From assembly GCA_030447245.1 (NCBI GenBank), contig JAUJPG010000007.1:1-64000 (forward strand): a DNA stretch of 64,000 bases. The letters are read 5' to 3'. This DNA is from Chloroflexota bacterium (GTDB lineage Bacteria; Chloroflexota; UBA6077; JACCZL01). A program made the position numbers and the translations under genes. Below, piece after piece: positions 46,702 through 57,600 of this stretch. Each line of letters begins with the position of its first letter. Positions within the stretch are counted from its first letter, which is position 1. Under the pieces are notes generated by a model. It saw nothing but the letters and a program-made list of their open reading frames with translations, searched no databases and was not told the DNA's origin.

Positions 46702-49605
46702 TCACTTCTGGGGATGAAGTGACCGACGGCTGAGCACGCCGGCGCTGCTTTCGGCGATAAAGAGGTCGCCGCCGGGACCAAGGTCCAGGCCCGTCGGCAT
46801 CCCCAAGCGACGTTCGGCGATGGGGGCGCGAGCTACGCTGCGCACGTGACCCTCTGGTCCGATCTGCAGCACCTCGCCTCCTTCCGGCGCGGTGGTATAG
46901 ATGTTCCCGTGCCCGTCGGTCGCCATGAAAGGCTTGTTCACAATACTCCGACTCTCCCAGCCAGGGACCGGCACGCTGCCGAACGGCTCTCCACCCAGGC
47001 CGAGGCGCTGTACTCTACCGTTCCAGGCGTCAGCGACCAGGAGGGTGCCACGATCAAACGCCAGGCCGACCGGCTCGTTGAACCGACCAGGTTCAGCACC
47101 TTCGCCGCCGAACGCCCGCACGAACTCGCCCTCGGAGTCAAACACCTGGACTCGCTTGTTGCCAGTGTCGCTGACGTAGACCAGGCCGTCCGGGCCGATC
47201 TCCACATCGCGCGGGCCCCAGAACCGACCGACGGCTGCCTGGGGGTTGCCGCGGCTGTCGACCAGGCCGCCCCAGGTCAGTAGGTGGTCGCCGTGGCCGG
47301 AGAACTTCTGAATGCGGTGATTCCAGGTGTCGGCGACGAAAACCTCCCCGGTCGCCGAGATCGCGATTCCCCACGGCTCGGCGAACTCCCCGGGACCGCT
47401 CCCTGCTCGGCCCCACGAGGAGACGATCGTCCCCCCCGCATCGAAGACGGTGATCCGATTTGAACGGCCCTCTGTCACGTACACCTGACCCGCGGGTCCG
47501 GCCGCTACACCCTTCGGGTCGACTAGCGCCGGTTGCCCTGACGGCCCGACTCCCCAGAGCCCGGTCAGATCGTCGAGCGGCTCCGGTCGCGTCTCGCGCG
47601 CCGCGTCCATCGACGAGGTGTCGGACCGCGGAGTCGCCGCGGATCCGGCTAGGCGAGGAAGCCCTGCGGCCGAAGGTGAAGGACCGTGCGACGGAATGTC
47701 CTTGCGAACCAAAAAGTAGAACTCTCGCGCACCGAGCGGGTTGAGCGGCTCGCGGTACACCAGGTACTTCAACACTCGCGCACGCGTCGTGGGATCGGCC
47801 AGGCCGGCCCAGATCAGCCCGGGCTGGGACTGCCAGCTCTTGTATTCCTCTGGGTACCACCAGTTGAGGCGATATTTCTGGCCCACGTAATCAGCCAGCT
47901 GGTCGCGTATCGGGTCGATGTTGGGCGCCATGACCAGGATGACCGGGTACTCGGCAAGGTTGATGTCTGGCGCGAACGTTCTGGTGAAGTAGCGCCGGTT
48001 CTTGTAATCCCGCAAGTACCACTCGAAGGGCCACGACACGCTCTCATGCACGATCGTCTGGCCGCCAATGTTCTCGGTGTAACCATTGTCCATCAGGATC
48101 TTGAGATCCTGGCGCTGGGCCGTCTGAAACCCGATCCGGTGGATCTCGCGACTGACCCACGGCACGTCGGGCGACGACTGCACGTACACGAGCATTTCGA
48201 CTGGGATGTCGCCGTGCTTATAGGTGACCATCCAAGAGGTGTGGATGTAGAAGAACGAGAGGACAAGCAGCGCTGCGGCGGTCAGCGATCGACCGATTGC
48301 CACCCGGCGCACGAGCGCCAGGTACACCAGTCCGGCCGCCGCCGCGACGGTCACGGCCAGTAATGCGAGCCGCTCCACCGCCAGGGTCTGCATCTCGAGC
48401 TGGCTCAACGTCTGGAACGTGCCGGCGGCGATCCAGGCAATGAGGGTAGTCACGACCAGCAGCCCGAGACCGACGGCGGTAAGGGCCGGCCGCGCAAGCA
48501 GGGCGCGCGGCGGGAAGGAACCAAACCAGTCGCCTAGCCAGCGGCTGGCCAGCAGCACCAGTGGCATGGCCAGGTGCGGCAGAAGCCACGGCATCTTCTC
48601 GCCCGCCCACGAGTAGATGGCGAAGTTGCCGGCGAACCACCACGCGCAAAACCAGCCGAATAGTGATCGGCGGAACCATCGGCTGCCAACCGCGGCCGTG
48701 GCGAAGATCAGCGGCACGAATTCATACAGCGGGAGCAGCAGCGCGTAGTAGTAGATCGGCTGGCCGCCGCGCTGGACGCCGTGCTGGTCGATCCAGTACG
48801 AGAGCGCACCGACTGATCCTGACCACAAGCCGCCGGGCTGACAAGGGCGCCCGATCAGGCAGTTCCAGGGGTCACCTAGATTCGTCAGGAAGGTGGTGAA
48901 GAGCAGGGTGTAGACAGCGCCGAAAATGGCGAAGCATTCGACCCAGGTCCGTCCTGGAATGTCGCGCAGCGCGCGCCAGACCGGCGGCCATAGTTTGTGC
49001 AGGGACGACGTCGCCCAGAGCGCGGCAAAGAAGGTGATGAACACGAAGCCGTGGATGTACGTCGCTTCCTTGTCGGCAAAGGCGAGGATCAGTGCCAGGC
49101 TTCCGAAGTGCAGGTAGCGGGGATGGCGGGTCCTGATCCAGCCAAAGATGCCGACTACCATCGCCAACGTGAAGCATGCCAGGAAGATGTCTTCACGGGT
49201 GAAGCGCGAGAAATACAGGAAGGCGGGACTGAGGGTGAAAATTAATGCAGCGATCACGGCGCCGCGCGTCCCTAACTCGTAGCGCAGAAAGTAGGGAAGA
49301 CCGATGATTGCGGTACCGAATAAGACGGCCGCCAGACGACCGGTGACATTGCTGTCCCCGAAGAGAAAGAACATCAGCGCCGAAATATGGAATTGCCACG
49401 GACCGTGCATGAGTGGGTCATGGATGTAGCCGCGCCCGACGTACAGGTACCATGAGTAGACGGCGTGCAAGCTCTCATCGTGGTGGTACGCTCGCTCGCC
49501 GAGCTCGTGCATGCGGAGTAGCAAGCCCACGCCAGCAAGCAGGAGGAAGGGCAGGGCACCAGACCACCACGATCGGCGAGAGGCCCCTGGCGGTGGGAGG
49601 CTCAA
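46702..49605 (-). CDS. Agl23/TIGR03663-type membrane glycosyltransferase fused to a C-terminal NHL-repeat propeller
   Basis: 967 residues from a TTG start. Residues 1 to about 460 hold about 12 membrane segments with the family marks: the DE pair in YHHDESLHAVYSWY (about residue 42) and HGP in DPLMHGPWQFH (about residue 66). Residues about 470-640 form a soluble domain. From about 680 to the end there are five or six NHL-type blades (VYVTEGRSNRITVFDAGG, FVADTWNHRIQKFSG, YVSDTGNKRVQVFDSEG). The GT part resembles PMT/GT39 enzymes using polyprenyl-phosphate sugars; the propeller is probably extracytoplasmic. Activity is unproven for the family. Confidence 0.85.
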   Translation of the reverse strand: MSLPPPGASRRSWWSGALPFLLLAGVGLLLRMHELGERAYHHDESLHAVYSWYLYVGRGYIHDPLMHGPWQFHISALMFFLFGDSNVTGRLAAVLFGTAIIGLPYFLRYELGTRGAVIAALIFTLSPAFLYFSRFTREDIFLACFTLAMVVGIFGWIRTRHPRYLHFGSLALILAFADKEATYIHGFVFITFFAALWATSSLHKLWPPVWRALRDIPGRTWVECFAIFGAVYTLLFTTFLTNLGDPWNCLIGRPCQPGGLWSGSVGALSYWIDQHGVQRGGQPIYYYALLLPLYEFVPLIFATAAVGSRWFRRSLFGWFCAWWFAGNFAIYSWAGEKMPWLLPHLAMPLVLLASRWLGDWFGSFPPRALLARPALTAVGLGLLVVTTLIAWIAAGTFQTLSQLEMQTLAVERLALLAVTVAAAAGLVYLALVRRVAIGRSLTAAALLVLSFFYIHTSWMVTYKHGDIPVEMLVYVQSSPDVPWVSREIHRIGFQTAQRQDLKILMDNGYTENIGGQTIVHESVSWPFEWYLRDYKNRRYFTRTFAPDINLAEYPVILVMAPNIDPIRDQLADYVGQKYRLNWWYPEEYKSWQSQPGLIWAGLADPTTRARVLKYLVYREPLNPLGAREFYFLVRKDIPSHGPSPSAAGLPRLAGSAATPRSDTSSMDAARETRPEPLDDLTGLWGVGPSGQPALVDPKGVAAGPAGQVYVTEGRSNRITVFDAGGTIVSSWGRAGSGPGEFAEPWGIAISATGEVFVADTWNHRIQKFSGHGDHLLTWGGLVDSRGNPQAAVGRFWGPRDVEIGPDGLVYVSDTGNKRVQVFDSEGEFVRAFGGEGAEPGRFNEPVGLAFDRGTLLVADAWNGRVQRLGLGGEPFGSVPVPGWESRSIVNKPFMATDGHGNIYTTAPEGGEVLQIGPEGHVRSVARAPIAERRLGMPTGLDLGPGGDLFIAESSAGVLSRRSLHPQK

Positions 49606-49660
49606 CGGCTGCGAGCGGCCGCTCGGTTACCTGAACCATCTGGCGTCTCGCAGAACGAAG

Positions 49661-51397
49661 CTAGGTGGGGTGGGCGCGCCGACGTGCAGAAAACCCGATA
49701 TCACGAGCGGCCGGGCCGAACGACGAGTATAGCATGGGGCCTCGTCTCGACCAAGCTTCGGCGCCCGAACACCCACGCCCAGAGGCGCGCGGGATGAAGG
49801 TCCAGTGTGGACCAATCGGAGCTGTACGCGACCACGATCCGCGCGACGTGGGAGCCGGGTGCGAGCGGCTGTGCGGGATCGGCCAACAGTCGTTTCGTCT
49901 GGCGACTGGCCGCCGCCCGATCGTACTCGACCACCGCGGCACATCATGCAGGGACCAGGCCAGCATATCTCTGAGGGTCGGATCCGCCGGGATGAGTGCT
50001 GTCGGGTCGGCGCGCTGCCAGGCGAGTACTTCCCCGCGGACTGCTCTAAGCTCCTCGGTGGCCACGGCCGGCTCGAGGAGCTGCGCGCGATCGCTGCCGC
50101 GCGCCTCCAGGAGACGAGAGATCGTGCTGATGGTGGAAAGCGACGTGAGTACCAGGGCGAACAGTGCGAGCGACGCGGCGACACGCTGCGGTCCCAGCGC
50201 TCGAAGCGCAACGATCAAGACCAAGGCAACGCCAGCGATGGCGAACAGGGCGGCCCCCGCCCAGGGGTCCCGATTCGAATGCACGCCTGCGTTCACACGG
50301 AACCCGGCCGCGACGAGCGGCACCATGAGACAGCAAGCACACGCGACTGTAGCAGGGCTAGTGTGTCGCAGGGCCCGCCCGATGAGTCGCTCGAGCCCCA
50401 ATCCTGCCAACAGGACCCCCGGTACGAGCGGCTGCAACAGGTACCTCGGGTCAGGCTGACGGAGCAGTGCGATGAGCGCGAACGACACGAGTAACCAGGT
50501 CCCGAGCAGCCGAGCTAAGCGCGGATGCCGCCGAAAGTTCGCGAAGCCGACGGCTGCTAACCCGAGCGTCCCCGCTTCGATCAACAGGAGCAACATCGGG
50601 GCGACCCATCCCGATCCTCTGGCCACATCGGCGCTCCAGCGCCAAAACGGCGCGATCATCCCGGCTTCAACTCCAGCCGGATTCATCAAGAATCTGGTAT
50701 CCGCCAGGAGCACCACCAGGAGGGCGATCGCGCCTGCGCCGGGCCCGTGCTGGCGGAACTGACGCCAGAGACCGGGCCTGAGCAGAGCTTCTCCCTCCGC
50801 TATCGTGGTGGCCAGGACCATGCCGGCGAGTGCGACGGCGAACGCGGGATCGGCTCCCAGACCCAACCCTACCGCCGACAACATGGCGGCGAGCCAGGCG
50901 CGGCCTCCGTCTTCAGCAAACCTGAGCCCGCAGATCGCCGCGGCCAGTGTGCATCCGAACACCAGGATGCTCGCCGAGCTCTGCCGGGAAGCGCTCACCA
51001 GCAGCGGGCTCGCGGCGAGAACCATTGACTGGCAGAGGGCAGCGCGAGCGCCGATGCGTGGCCGGAGCAGCAGGGGAAGGAGCACGATGCAGGTGCCGGT
51101 CACGGCTGACACGAGCCTGGCCTGGCCGTCGCCTGCTGTGAACAACCCGAATAAGAGCGACAGGGCGTTCGTGGCGAGCGGTCCCGCGCCATAGTTGACT
51201 TGTCCTTCTCGCCAGAGCTGCCAGGCTTCGAGAGCGCGTTCACCCTCGCTCGGGGACAACGGCGGGTCCCCGATTCCGACGACGCGGACGGCGAGAGCGG
51301 CCGCCAGCACGGCGGCCCAGCGTGCGGCGTCGCTTGCTCGATGGCTAGCCGACGAGTCCCAATCTGGGACACTGCCGACCGCGTGGGCGACGTTCAA
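49661..51397 (-). CDS. GT39-like GT-C membrane protein
   Basis: 578 residues with about 12 membrane segments and an N-terminal loop LSPSEGERALEAWQLWREGQ in the position of the metal-binding Asp-Glu loop of GT-C enzymes. The usual DE pair is replaced by SEGE. A C-terminal soluble stretch (about residues 455-578) follows. The TTG start overlaps the stop of the DUF2298 gene by 4 nt, so the two are translationally coupled. The family assignment is by fold and context; substrate unknown. Confidence 0.75.
   Translation of the reverse strand: MNVAHAVGSVPDWDSSASHRASDAARWAAVLAAALAVRVVGIGDPPLSPSEGERALEAWQLWREGQVNYGAGPLATNALSLLFGLFTAGDGQARLVSAVTGTCIVLLPLLLRPRIGARAALCQSMVLAASPLLVSASRQSSASILVFGCTLAAAICGLRFAEDGGRAWLAAMLSAVGLGLGADPAFAVALAGMVLATTIAEGEALLRPGLWRQFRQHGPGAGAIALLVVLLADTRFLMNPAGVEAGMIAPFWRWSADVARGSGWVAPMLLLLIEAGTLGLAAVGFANFRRHPRLARLLGTWLLVSFALIALLRQPDPRYLLQPLVPGVLLAGLGLERLIGRALRHTSPATVACACCLMVPLVAAGFRVNAGVHSNRDPWAGAALFAIAGVALVLIVALRALGPQRVAASLALFALVLTSLSTISTISRLLEARGSDRAQLLEPAVATEELRAVRGEVLAWQRADPTALIPADPTLRDMLAWSLHDVPRWSSTIGRRPVARRNDCWPIPHSRSHPAPTSRGSWSRTAPIGPHWTFIPRASGRGCSGAEAWSRRGPMLYSSFGPAARDIGFSARRRAHPT
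49726..49734 (-). promoter_or_regulatory. Possible internal promoter for the Agl23-NHL gene
   Basis: Minus strand TGCTATACT followed by CG, located inside the 3' end of the upstream GT-C gene and about 120 nt before the Agl23-NHL start. Same nonamer as at 9197 and 31092. Confidence 0.3.
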
Positions 51398-53667
51398 GGG
51401 CCGCCCCCGCGCACTCGTTCGTCGGTGAAGGCGTAGACGGTCGTACCGGCCTGCGAGAACACGGCCGGCAAGAGGCGCGCCAGTCGCGCTTGGGCTTCAG
51501 GCCCATATTGTGTCCGCTCCAGGCTTCCGAAGAAGAGGTACGCGGCGCGGTGCCGCGCTGCGACGGCGTCCAGGTCGGGCCGCGTTTCGGCGCGATAGAT
51601 GCGGTCGACATCCTGCTGACGTTCACCGTACTCGGCGCGGTCTCCGCGCCACTGGAGCTGATGGCCGACCCACCCAAGCAGCGTCGGCCTGCCGCTAAAT
51701 GCTGAGACGCGCCCGTGCTCACCGTAGTCTGGCCCGACCGCCTCCACGACAATGGCACCCGGGCGAGTGTTCCGCCGCAGCCATTCGATCGCGGCGTGGT
51801 CAGATGGCTGGCCGACCCGCAGGAATCGATCGCCGGCGAGCGTTGGTGGCGCCTGGAAGCCCGTCCACCGCGTCCAGACCGCTGTGACTGGATATACCAA
51901 CCCCGTCGCGACCACCAGCGCAGCAGCGGATCCCGCGATGACCCTGCAGGCGTTGGATCTCGGACCTGTTGGGGCACGGGTCCACAAGAGACCGAGGCCT
52001 GTTGCCCCAGCCAGTGCGAGCAGCACCCAGGCGTTGTAGTGCAGCTTGAAGACGGTGTTCATCCGTGTGCCGAACAGATCATGGACGTAGACGAGCTCCA
52101 CGGCGACCAGGATTGCAACCGCGAGTGTCGCGAGTAACCACCCAAAGAGCGCGCCAGAGCTCCGGCGCTCGGCAAGCATGCCTGGGTCACTCAACGCAGT
52201 CCAACCAGCCAATGCCAGAAGGGCCCCCAGGAGCACGAGCGTGGCCAGAGTATGCTCGTTCAACGCTATGAGCACCCCTCCTGCCATGGCCACCACCAGG
52301 CCGTATGTCGCTGGCGCGTGGATGCGGTTACCCCGACGCCGCGCGCCCACAAGCATCCAGGCGGCGAGGCCTGTGGCCAAACCCAGCAGGGGCCCGAACA
52401 GGATGCCGAGCGACAGAGCGGGGGTGCGTTCACCGACAATCCCCAACGAGAGCGGCTGCGATTGGTAGCCGACAAAGTAGGGGGCGATGAGGATCAGCGC
52501 CAGGGCCAAGGGTAGCAAGGACCGAGGAAGCTTGGCCGCCATGCTGGGCCAGCCCGCCGTCCAGGAACCGAGCACGCTTGCACTGAGCGACAGACCCCAG
52601 AACGTCGGTGCGTCCCAGGTGTTCGTGGCGACAAGGGTACCCAGGCTTAGAGCCGAGAGCAGCAGGAGCGGTGCCGTGCATCTCGATGCGCCGGCTCGCC
52701 AATGGACCAGAGCCAGGCCCACCAACATGATGTCGATCGGAAGCGCCACGTAGTGAGGATGCAGGTCGCCGAGGAGAAAGGAGAAGAACGGGAACTCAGT
52801 GATTCCGTCCGGCTCGATGTTTGGGATCACCCTGGACGCCCGCCACCACCATGTCGGATCTTGCGGCAGCGGGCCTGGGACTGGTGCCGCCTGCAAGTTC
52901 TTGACGCCGACTGCGCGCCAGAATTCTCCCCCGCCCCAGCCCCATGCGGCAACCAACTCGAGCACCGCTTCCAGATTGCCGAAGAGCATGAGCATGCCTG
53001 CGCCGAGCAGTCCAAAGGTAAGCGCCGCGCGATCGACGCGCACGGCGTGGGGGTCTTCACCTCGATGAAGCAGAGCATAGACAACACTACTCGTCCCTGC
53101 GAACGCGGCGGCGAACACGAAGGCGACTGACAGGTTGTAACCGAGCGATGGAGCGATACCCGCGATCTTGATTGGGACGGCCATGAACAGATAGCCGAGG
53201 TGGTAGTAGGGCATCGCAAAGCCTGCCAACCAGGGATCGTGGGTTGGTAGATCGGCCGCCGCCACGAAGGCGTTCATGAGCGCGAGGTCCATGAACTTCT
53301 CCTGGCCTACGATGTCGGGGTTGAGAGAGCGCACCATGAGCGCTAGTCCCAACGCAACCAGGAATGTAGCCTCCGAGAGCGCCACCAGCAGCCAGCGGCG
53401 TCGGAGGTCCACCAGGCATGGATGCCCCCATTGCCACCAGCAGACGACGCTCGAGGCCACGATCACCACGACGATGGCAGCGCGTCCGAAGGACGCGAAT
53501 CCGGTCATCGCGGTCACCCACGATCCGTAGCCAATCAGGACGACGCCAACAATCTTGGCGAACCCATAGCCGCGATCAGGTAGCGTGGAAAAGGCACGGC
53601 TGGTAAGCGGGAGTGTCGCCAGACCGAGGACCTCCACGGCCGTGAGCCAGAGGGCGACGGAGGTCAT
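51394..53667 (-). CDS. DUF2298 (Chlor_Arch_YYY) membrane protein, single-domain form
   Basis: 757 residues, highly hydrophobic, function unknown. It shares a motif series with the DUF2298 half of the gene at 54694: GQEKFMDLALMNA, PYYHLGY, EFPFFSFLLGDLHPH, TNTWDAP, RMNTVFKLHYNAW, and a C-terminal soluble part with FSGRPTLLGWVGHQLQWR. The name motif YYYxG appears here as YYHLG. The polar loops between membrane segments (GDLHPH, RMNTVFK) look like an active site. It sits 3 nt after the flippase-like gene and overlaps the next gene by 4 nt. Confidence 0.88.
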   Translation of the reverse strand: MTSVALWLTAVEVLGLATLPLTSRAFSTLPDRGYGFAKIVGVVLIGYGSWVTAMTGFASFGRAAIVVVIVASSVVCWWQWGHPCLVDLRRRWLLVALSEATFLVALGLALMVRSLNPDIVGQEKFMDLALMNAFVAAADLPTHDPWLAGFAMPYYHLGYLFMAVPIKIAGIAPSLGYNLSVAFVFAAAFAGTSSVVYALLHRGEDPHAVRVDRAALTFGLLGAGMLMLFGNLEAVLELVAAWGWGGGEFWRAVGVKNLQAAPVPGPLPQDPTWWWRASRVIPNIEPDGITEFPFFSFLLGDLHPHYVALPIDIMLVGLALVHWRAGASRCTAPLLLLSALSLGTLVATNTWDAPTFWGLSLSASVLGSWTAGWPSMAAKLPRSLLPLALALILIAPYFVGYQSQPLSLGIVGERTPALSLGILFGPLLGLATGLAAWMLVGARRRGNRIHAPATYGLVVAMAGGVLIALNEHTLATLVLLGALLALAGWTALSDPGMLAERRSSGALFGWLLATLAVAILVAVELVYVHDLFGTRMNTVFKLHYNAWVLLALAGATGLGLLWTRAPTGPRSNACRVIAGSAAALVVATGLVYPVTAVWTRWTGFQAPPTLAGDRFLRVGQPSDHAAIEWLRRNTRPGAIVVEAVGPDYGEHGRVSAFSGRPTLLGWVGHQLQWRGDRAEYGERQQDVDRIYRAETRPDLDAVAARHRAAYLFFGSLERTQYGPEAQARLARLLPAVFSQAGTTVYAFTDERVRGGGP

Positions 53668-53670
53668 CCG

Positions 53671-54687
53671 TCAGCGCGCGGAGCCGTCGCCCAAGCTCTG
53701 GCGGGCACGGACAAGGAGCTCCGTCAAGCTGGGCCACTGACCGGTGGCGGACCGTCCTCGGAGCAGGTAATACAGGCCTCCGACGATGAACGCTCCAAAG
53801 ATCGTGACATGCAGCAAGACGGCCGAGGCAAGGGCCTGGCCGGTGTCGACCCCGAAAGCGGTCAGCGCGACCACAACCGCCGAGTGAAAGACACCCACGT
53901 AGCCCGGGGCGGACGGAACCGCCATGCCTAGGTTGGTGACGACGAGCACAAAGGCCGCGACCGCGAGACCGGGCGTGATGCCGAGCGCGGCAAGCGCCAG
54001 AACGACGGTCAACAACGACCCGATCCAGAGGAGCACTGACCAGAGGACTACCAGGCCCAAAGCGCGCGGTCTCTGCAGAAACTCGAGACCATCCAAAAAC
54101 GCGCGGAGGAGATCGGCGGCCCCAAGCCGCCGCAGGAGCGGCAGGCGCTCCTCTGCGCCCGCCGTCAACTCCAGCGCCCACCGTCTCGCGGTCAGGGCGA
54201 TCGTCAATCCGGTCACAGCGACCGCCAGCGCAGCTCCGCTCGCAAGTGCCATAGCATCCGCCCAGACGGGAAGAACGATGGCGAACCGCAACAGGAACAG
54301 CAGCAACGCCATCGTGCCCAGATCGAATACCTTCTCGATGAGCACGGTCGCGAGTACCGTCGACTTGCTAACCTCATCAGACTCGCCGACGAGATACGCA
54401 CGGAGGATTTCGCCCGCGCGGAGTGGAAGGACCGTATTCACCAGGTATCCCAGGTACAGGGCCGCAAGCATGCCTTGCATTGAGACTTCAGCTGGCTGTG
54501 GGAAGAAGTACCGCCAACGCAGGCACTTCAGGTACATCGTGATTGGGAGGGTCGCCCCGCCCGCAACAACCAGCAATGGGCTGGCTTGACTCAGCGCCCC
54601 TGTGAGCTCGTCGAAGTCCACGCTGACGACGAGAAAGACGATCGACGCCATGCTTACGGCGAGCCCGACCCACACGCTCGGCGGCAT
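53671..54687 (-). CDS. Flippase-like membrane protein (UPF0104 / LPG synthase TM region)
   Basis: 338 residues with about eight membrane segments. Marks of the family are PLRAGEILRAYLVGE (about residue 90) and PSAPGYVGVFHSAVV (about 255). Relatives include AglD and the membrane part of MprF; several are proposed to move or use lipid-linked sugars. It lacks the soluble MprF transferase domain, so aminoacylation of lipid is not expected. It starts 6 nt after the large GT/DUF2298 gene and is followed 3 nt later by DUF2298. Confidence 0.85.
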   Translation of the reverse strand: MPPSVWVGLAVSMASIVFLVVSVDFDELTGALSQASPLLVVAGGATLPITMYLKCLRWRYFFPQPAEVSMQGMLAALYLGYLVNTVLPLRAGEILRAYLVGESDEVSKSTVLATVLIEKVFDLGTMALLLFLLRFAIVLPVWADAMALASGAALAVAVTGLTIALTARRWALELTAGAEERLPLLRRLGAADLLRAFLDGLEFLQRPRALGLVVLWSVLLWIGSLLTVVLALAALGITPGLAVAAFVLVVTNLGMAVPSAPGYVGVFHSAVVVALTAFGVDTGQALASAVLLHVTIFGAFIVGGLYYLLRGRSATGQWPSLTELLVRARQSLGDGSAR

Positions 54688-54693
54688 GATTGG

Positions 54694-57600
54694 TCAGGCG
54701 CTCAGGACGCGGTAGATGATGACCCCGCCGTCTCGGTATGCAACCTGTAATCCTCGACACACCATCTGTTCAAACTTCGCCAACCCCGCGGCCGGGTAGT
54801 ATGCGCGCTCGACGCCACCTACGACGACGTACTCCACGCCGTACTTTCGGATCACGCTCCAGGCAGATTCCGGATCGGGTGAAGTGTAGGCGTTCTTGAC
54901 GTCACGCTCCCGCTCTTCAACGCGGCTCCGGTAGGCCGATCGCTGCTGCTGCTGATGCCAACCCCAGCCAATGATCGTAGGCAACCCCGTGTACACGGAG
55001 AAGCGCGACCCCCAACGATACAGCGGGGTCTGTCCCTCCATAATCGGCGGCGAGCCCTGAACGTTCTGCAACATCCAGCGTATGGCGCGGTGGTCGGCCG
55101 GCAGGTCGAGGTTGCTGCCCTCTTCGGCATGAGAAGCCTCGGCCATGTACGCCATCCCGTCCAGGCTCCACGGCATGGGCGCGAAGCGCAGCCCGAGCCT
55201 GACCGGGGTGGCCGCGATCGGATAGACGAGGGCGGCCGCCAACAGCGTCATGAAGGCCGCACCCCAGACTAGCCGCCAGGGCGAAGCCTGGTGCAACCCA
55301 GCCCGGCCCATGGTCAATTGAACGGCAGCGGGGCCGGCGAGGACTGCCAGGAGCAGCCAGGCCTGCAAGTAGAACTTGAACACCGTGTTCATGCGCCCGA
55401 CATCACCCCGCACCGCCGCGAGCTCGGGCGTCGCCAGGAGGGTAATCGCGGCGCCCCCGAGTGCCAGAGCCCACCAGCGCAGGATTGCGCGTGGGCGGTA
55501 GATCGCCACCATCGCGCAGGCTGCGGCTGATGCGAGGGCCAAGGCCACAACGGCGTGGCCACCGGCTGCGAGGAACGCGAACGCTCCAACCGCTACAACT
55601 CCGGCCGCGATACGATGCCACTCCTCCGTCAACGGAATCGGGGGCGCGAGCACCCCCAGGAACGAAGTCGCACGGGCTTCCGCCCTGAGGTGGGGCGGTG
55701 ATGGCCGAGTCCGGGTCGCCTGGTTGATAAGCCAACTGAGTGTGACGAACGCCAGCAGGCCGTTGATCACCAGGAACTGCGAGAGGTCAGTGGTGGCCTG
55801 GACGCGCGTCATGCCCGAGTAGAACAGTTCGTACCGCTGGAGGTAGGGCCAAAACAGAAGCGAGGAGACGAGATACAGGGCCGCGCAGATTGCCGGTCCC
55901 CAGAGGAAAGTGGCAGGGCGCCCCGCCTTTGAATCCGAGCGCACTGCTAGGAAGCCGGCAAACGCGGCGATCAAGAGGTAGGCCGGGAAGTCCCACGTGT
56001 TAGTGACGCGAAGGCTGCCAATCAGCAGCGCGGCGACTCCAAGCAGCGCTACGGTTCGGCGAGTCGGCAGCAACGCCGAGCGAGTCCAGACGTTGCGCGG
56101 GCTGACAATGCCTCGCGCCCGAGTGCCCCAACCGGCGTAGACCAGCTGAATGCCGACCAGCAACACGCAAAGCTGGAGCGGCATCGAGATCATGTGGGCG
56201 TGGAGATCGCCATATAGGAAGGTGAAGTATGGGAACTCGTGGATTGGTCCGGGCTCCTCCGGCCCGATGAGGCGTGTGCTCCGCCAGAAATCGAAGCCTG
56301 GTAAGCCTCCTCCACGTAGCAGCGCGACAATCCCCGCTCCGGTGCGACTGAGCCCGGTGACCGCGGGCAGTGCGCTCGATGCCCCCTCACCGCCCAGGCG
56401 CCAGAGCGCGTCGCGGAGCTGGAGCGCACCGTCGAGGTTACCGGCCAGGACCAGACAGGTCGCAGAGATGGTACCCCCCGTGATAGCCGCGGGACTGAGC
56501 CGCTTCGCGGATGCTCGCGACCCGGCGGTGAGCGCCGAACCGATGGAGAACGCGAGTGTGGCGGAGAGGGCGAAGACCGTGGCGACGGCGAGGTTGTAAG
56601 CCAGGGCCGGTGGGACGGAGGAAAGATGAGTGACGACGGCGACAAGCACAAACCCGTAGTAGTAGTAGTTGATGTATCCCCCCGCGAACCAGGGGTCATA
56701 GGGGGGGAAGCTCGAGCTCTTGATGACCGCGTTCAGGTAGGCAAAATCCATAGGCTTCTCTCCGCCGAACTGAGGATGCCAGAGGTCTGGATTCGCACCG
56801 CGCACCACGAGCATGAATCCGAACGCCCCGAGAAATACAACCTCGCTCAGCAGTAGCCACCGCCAGCGCCGGCGCAGATCATGAACCAGTGTTGAGCGGT
56901 GCCGGAACCCCACGAGCAGCGAAGTCATCGCGAGCAATAGGAGCCCGCAGACCGCCGAACCTAGGCCGAAGCGGACCAGTTGCACGCTGGCCCCGAGCCA
57001 CGCTACATAGCTCACGAACACCAGGCCGAGCGCTTTGGCCGCGGCGAACCCGCGATCGGGAAGTTGTGGGAACAGAGACCAGCAGAGTGCGGCAGCCGCC
57101 AGCGCAAGGGCTTCGAGGGTGAGCAGCCAGGCAACGATCGGCAGGCGCGCCGCCCAGCCGTCAAGCGTAAAGCTGTCCGACCAGGTCCCGCCGGCTCGCA
57201 TGCGCACCGTTTCGGTCGGATCTAGCGCCAGTCCACGCCTCGGTTGAGCGTCCACCGGCTTGACCTGCTCGACACCGGCCAGCGGAATCGCGGCAAACAG
57301 GCCCGCGACCCGTTCGGGCGAAAATTGCTCACCCTTCTTGAACACGCGAACCGTTGGGTGATCGTAGACGGTGAAGTCCTCCTGGGCGGCGCGGTCATCG
57401 AGGGTCATCCAGAGGATGCCTGGCGAAGCAGTGAATTGCGCTACGGGTTCGAAGCCGAGCTCTCCACTGAGGAGCAGCCGGTAGTATTCGACTGCCACCG
57501 GGAAGCGTGTCGGAAGGCGGGGAATCGAGCCAAGCAGGCGCTCGCTGGACAGCACAACATAGTCGGCGCGACGGAGATCCTCGGCTAGCTTTCGTGCCTT

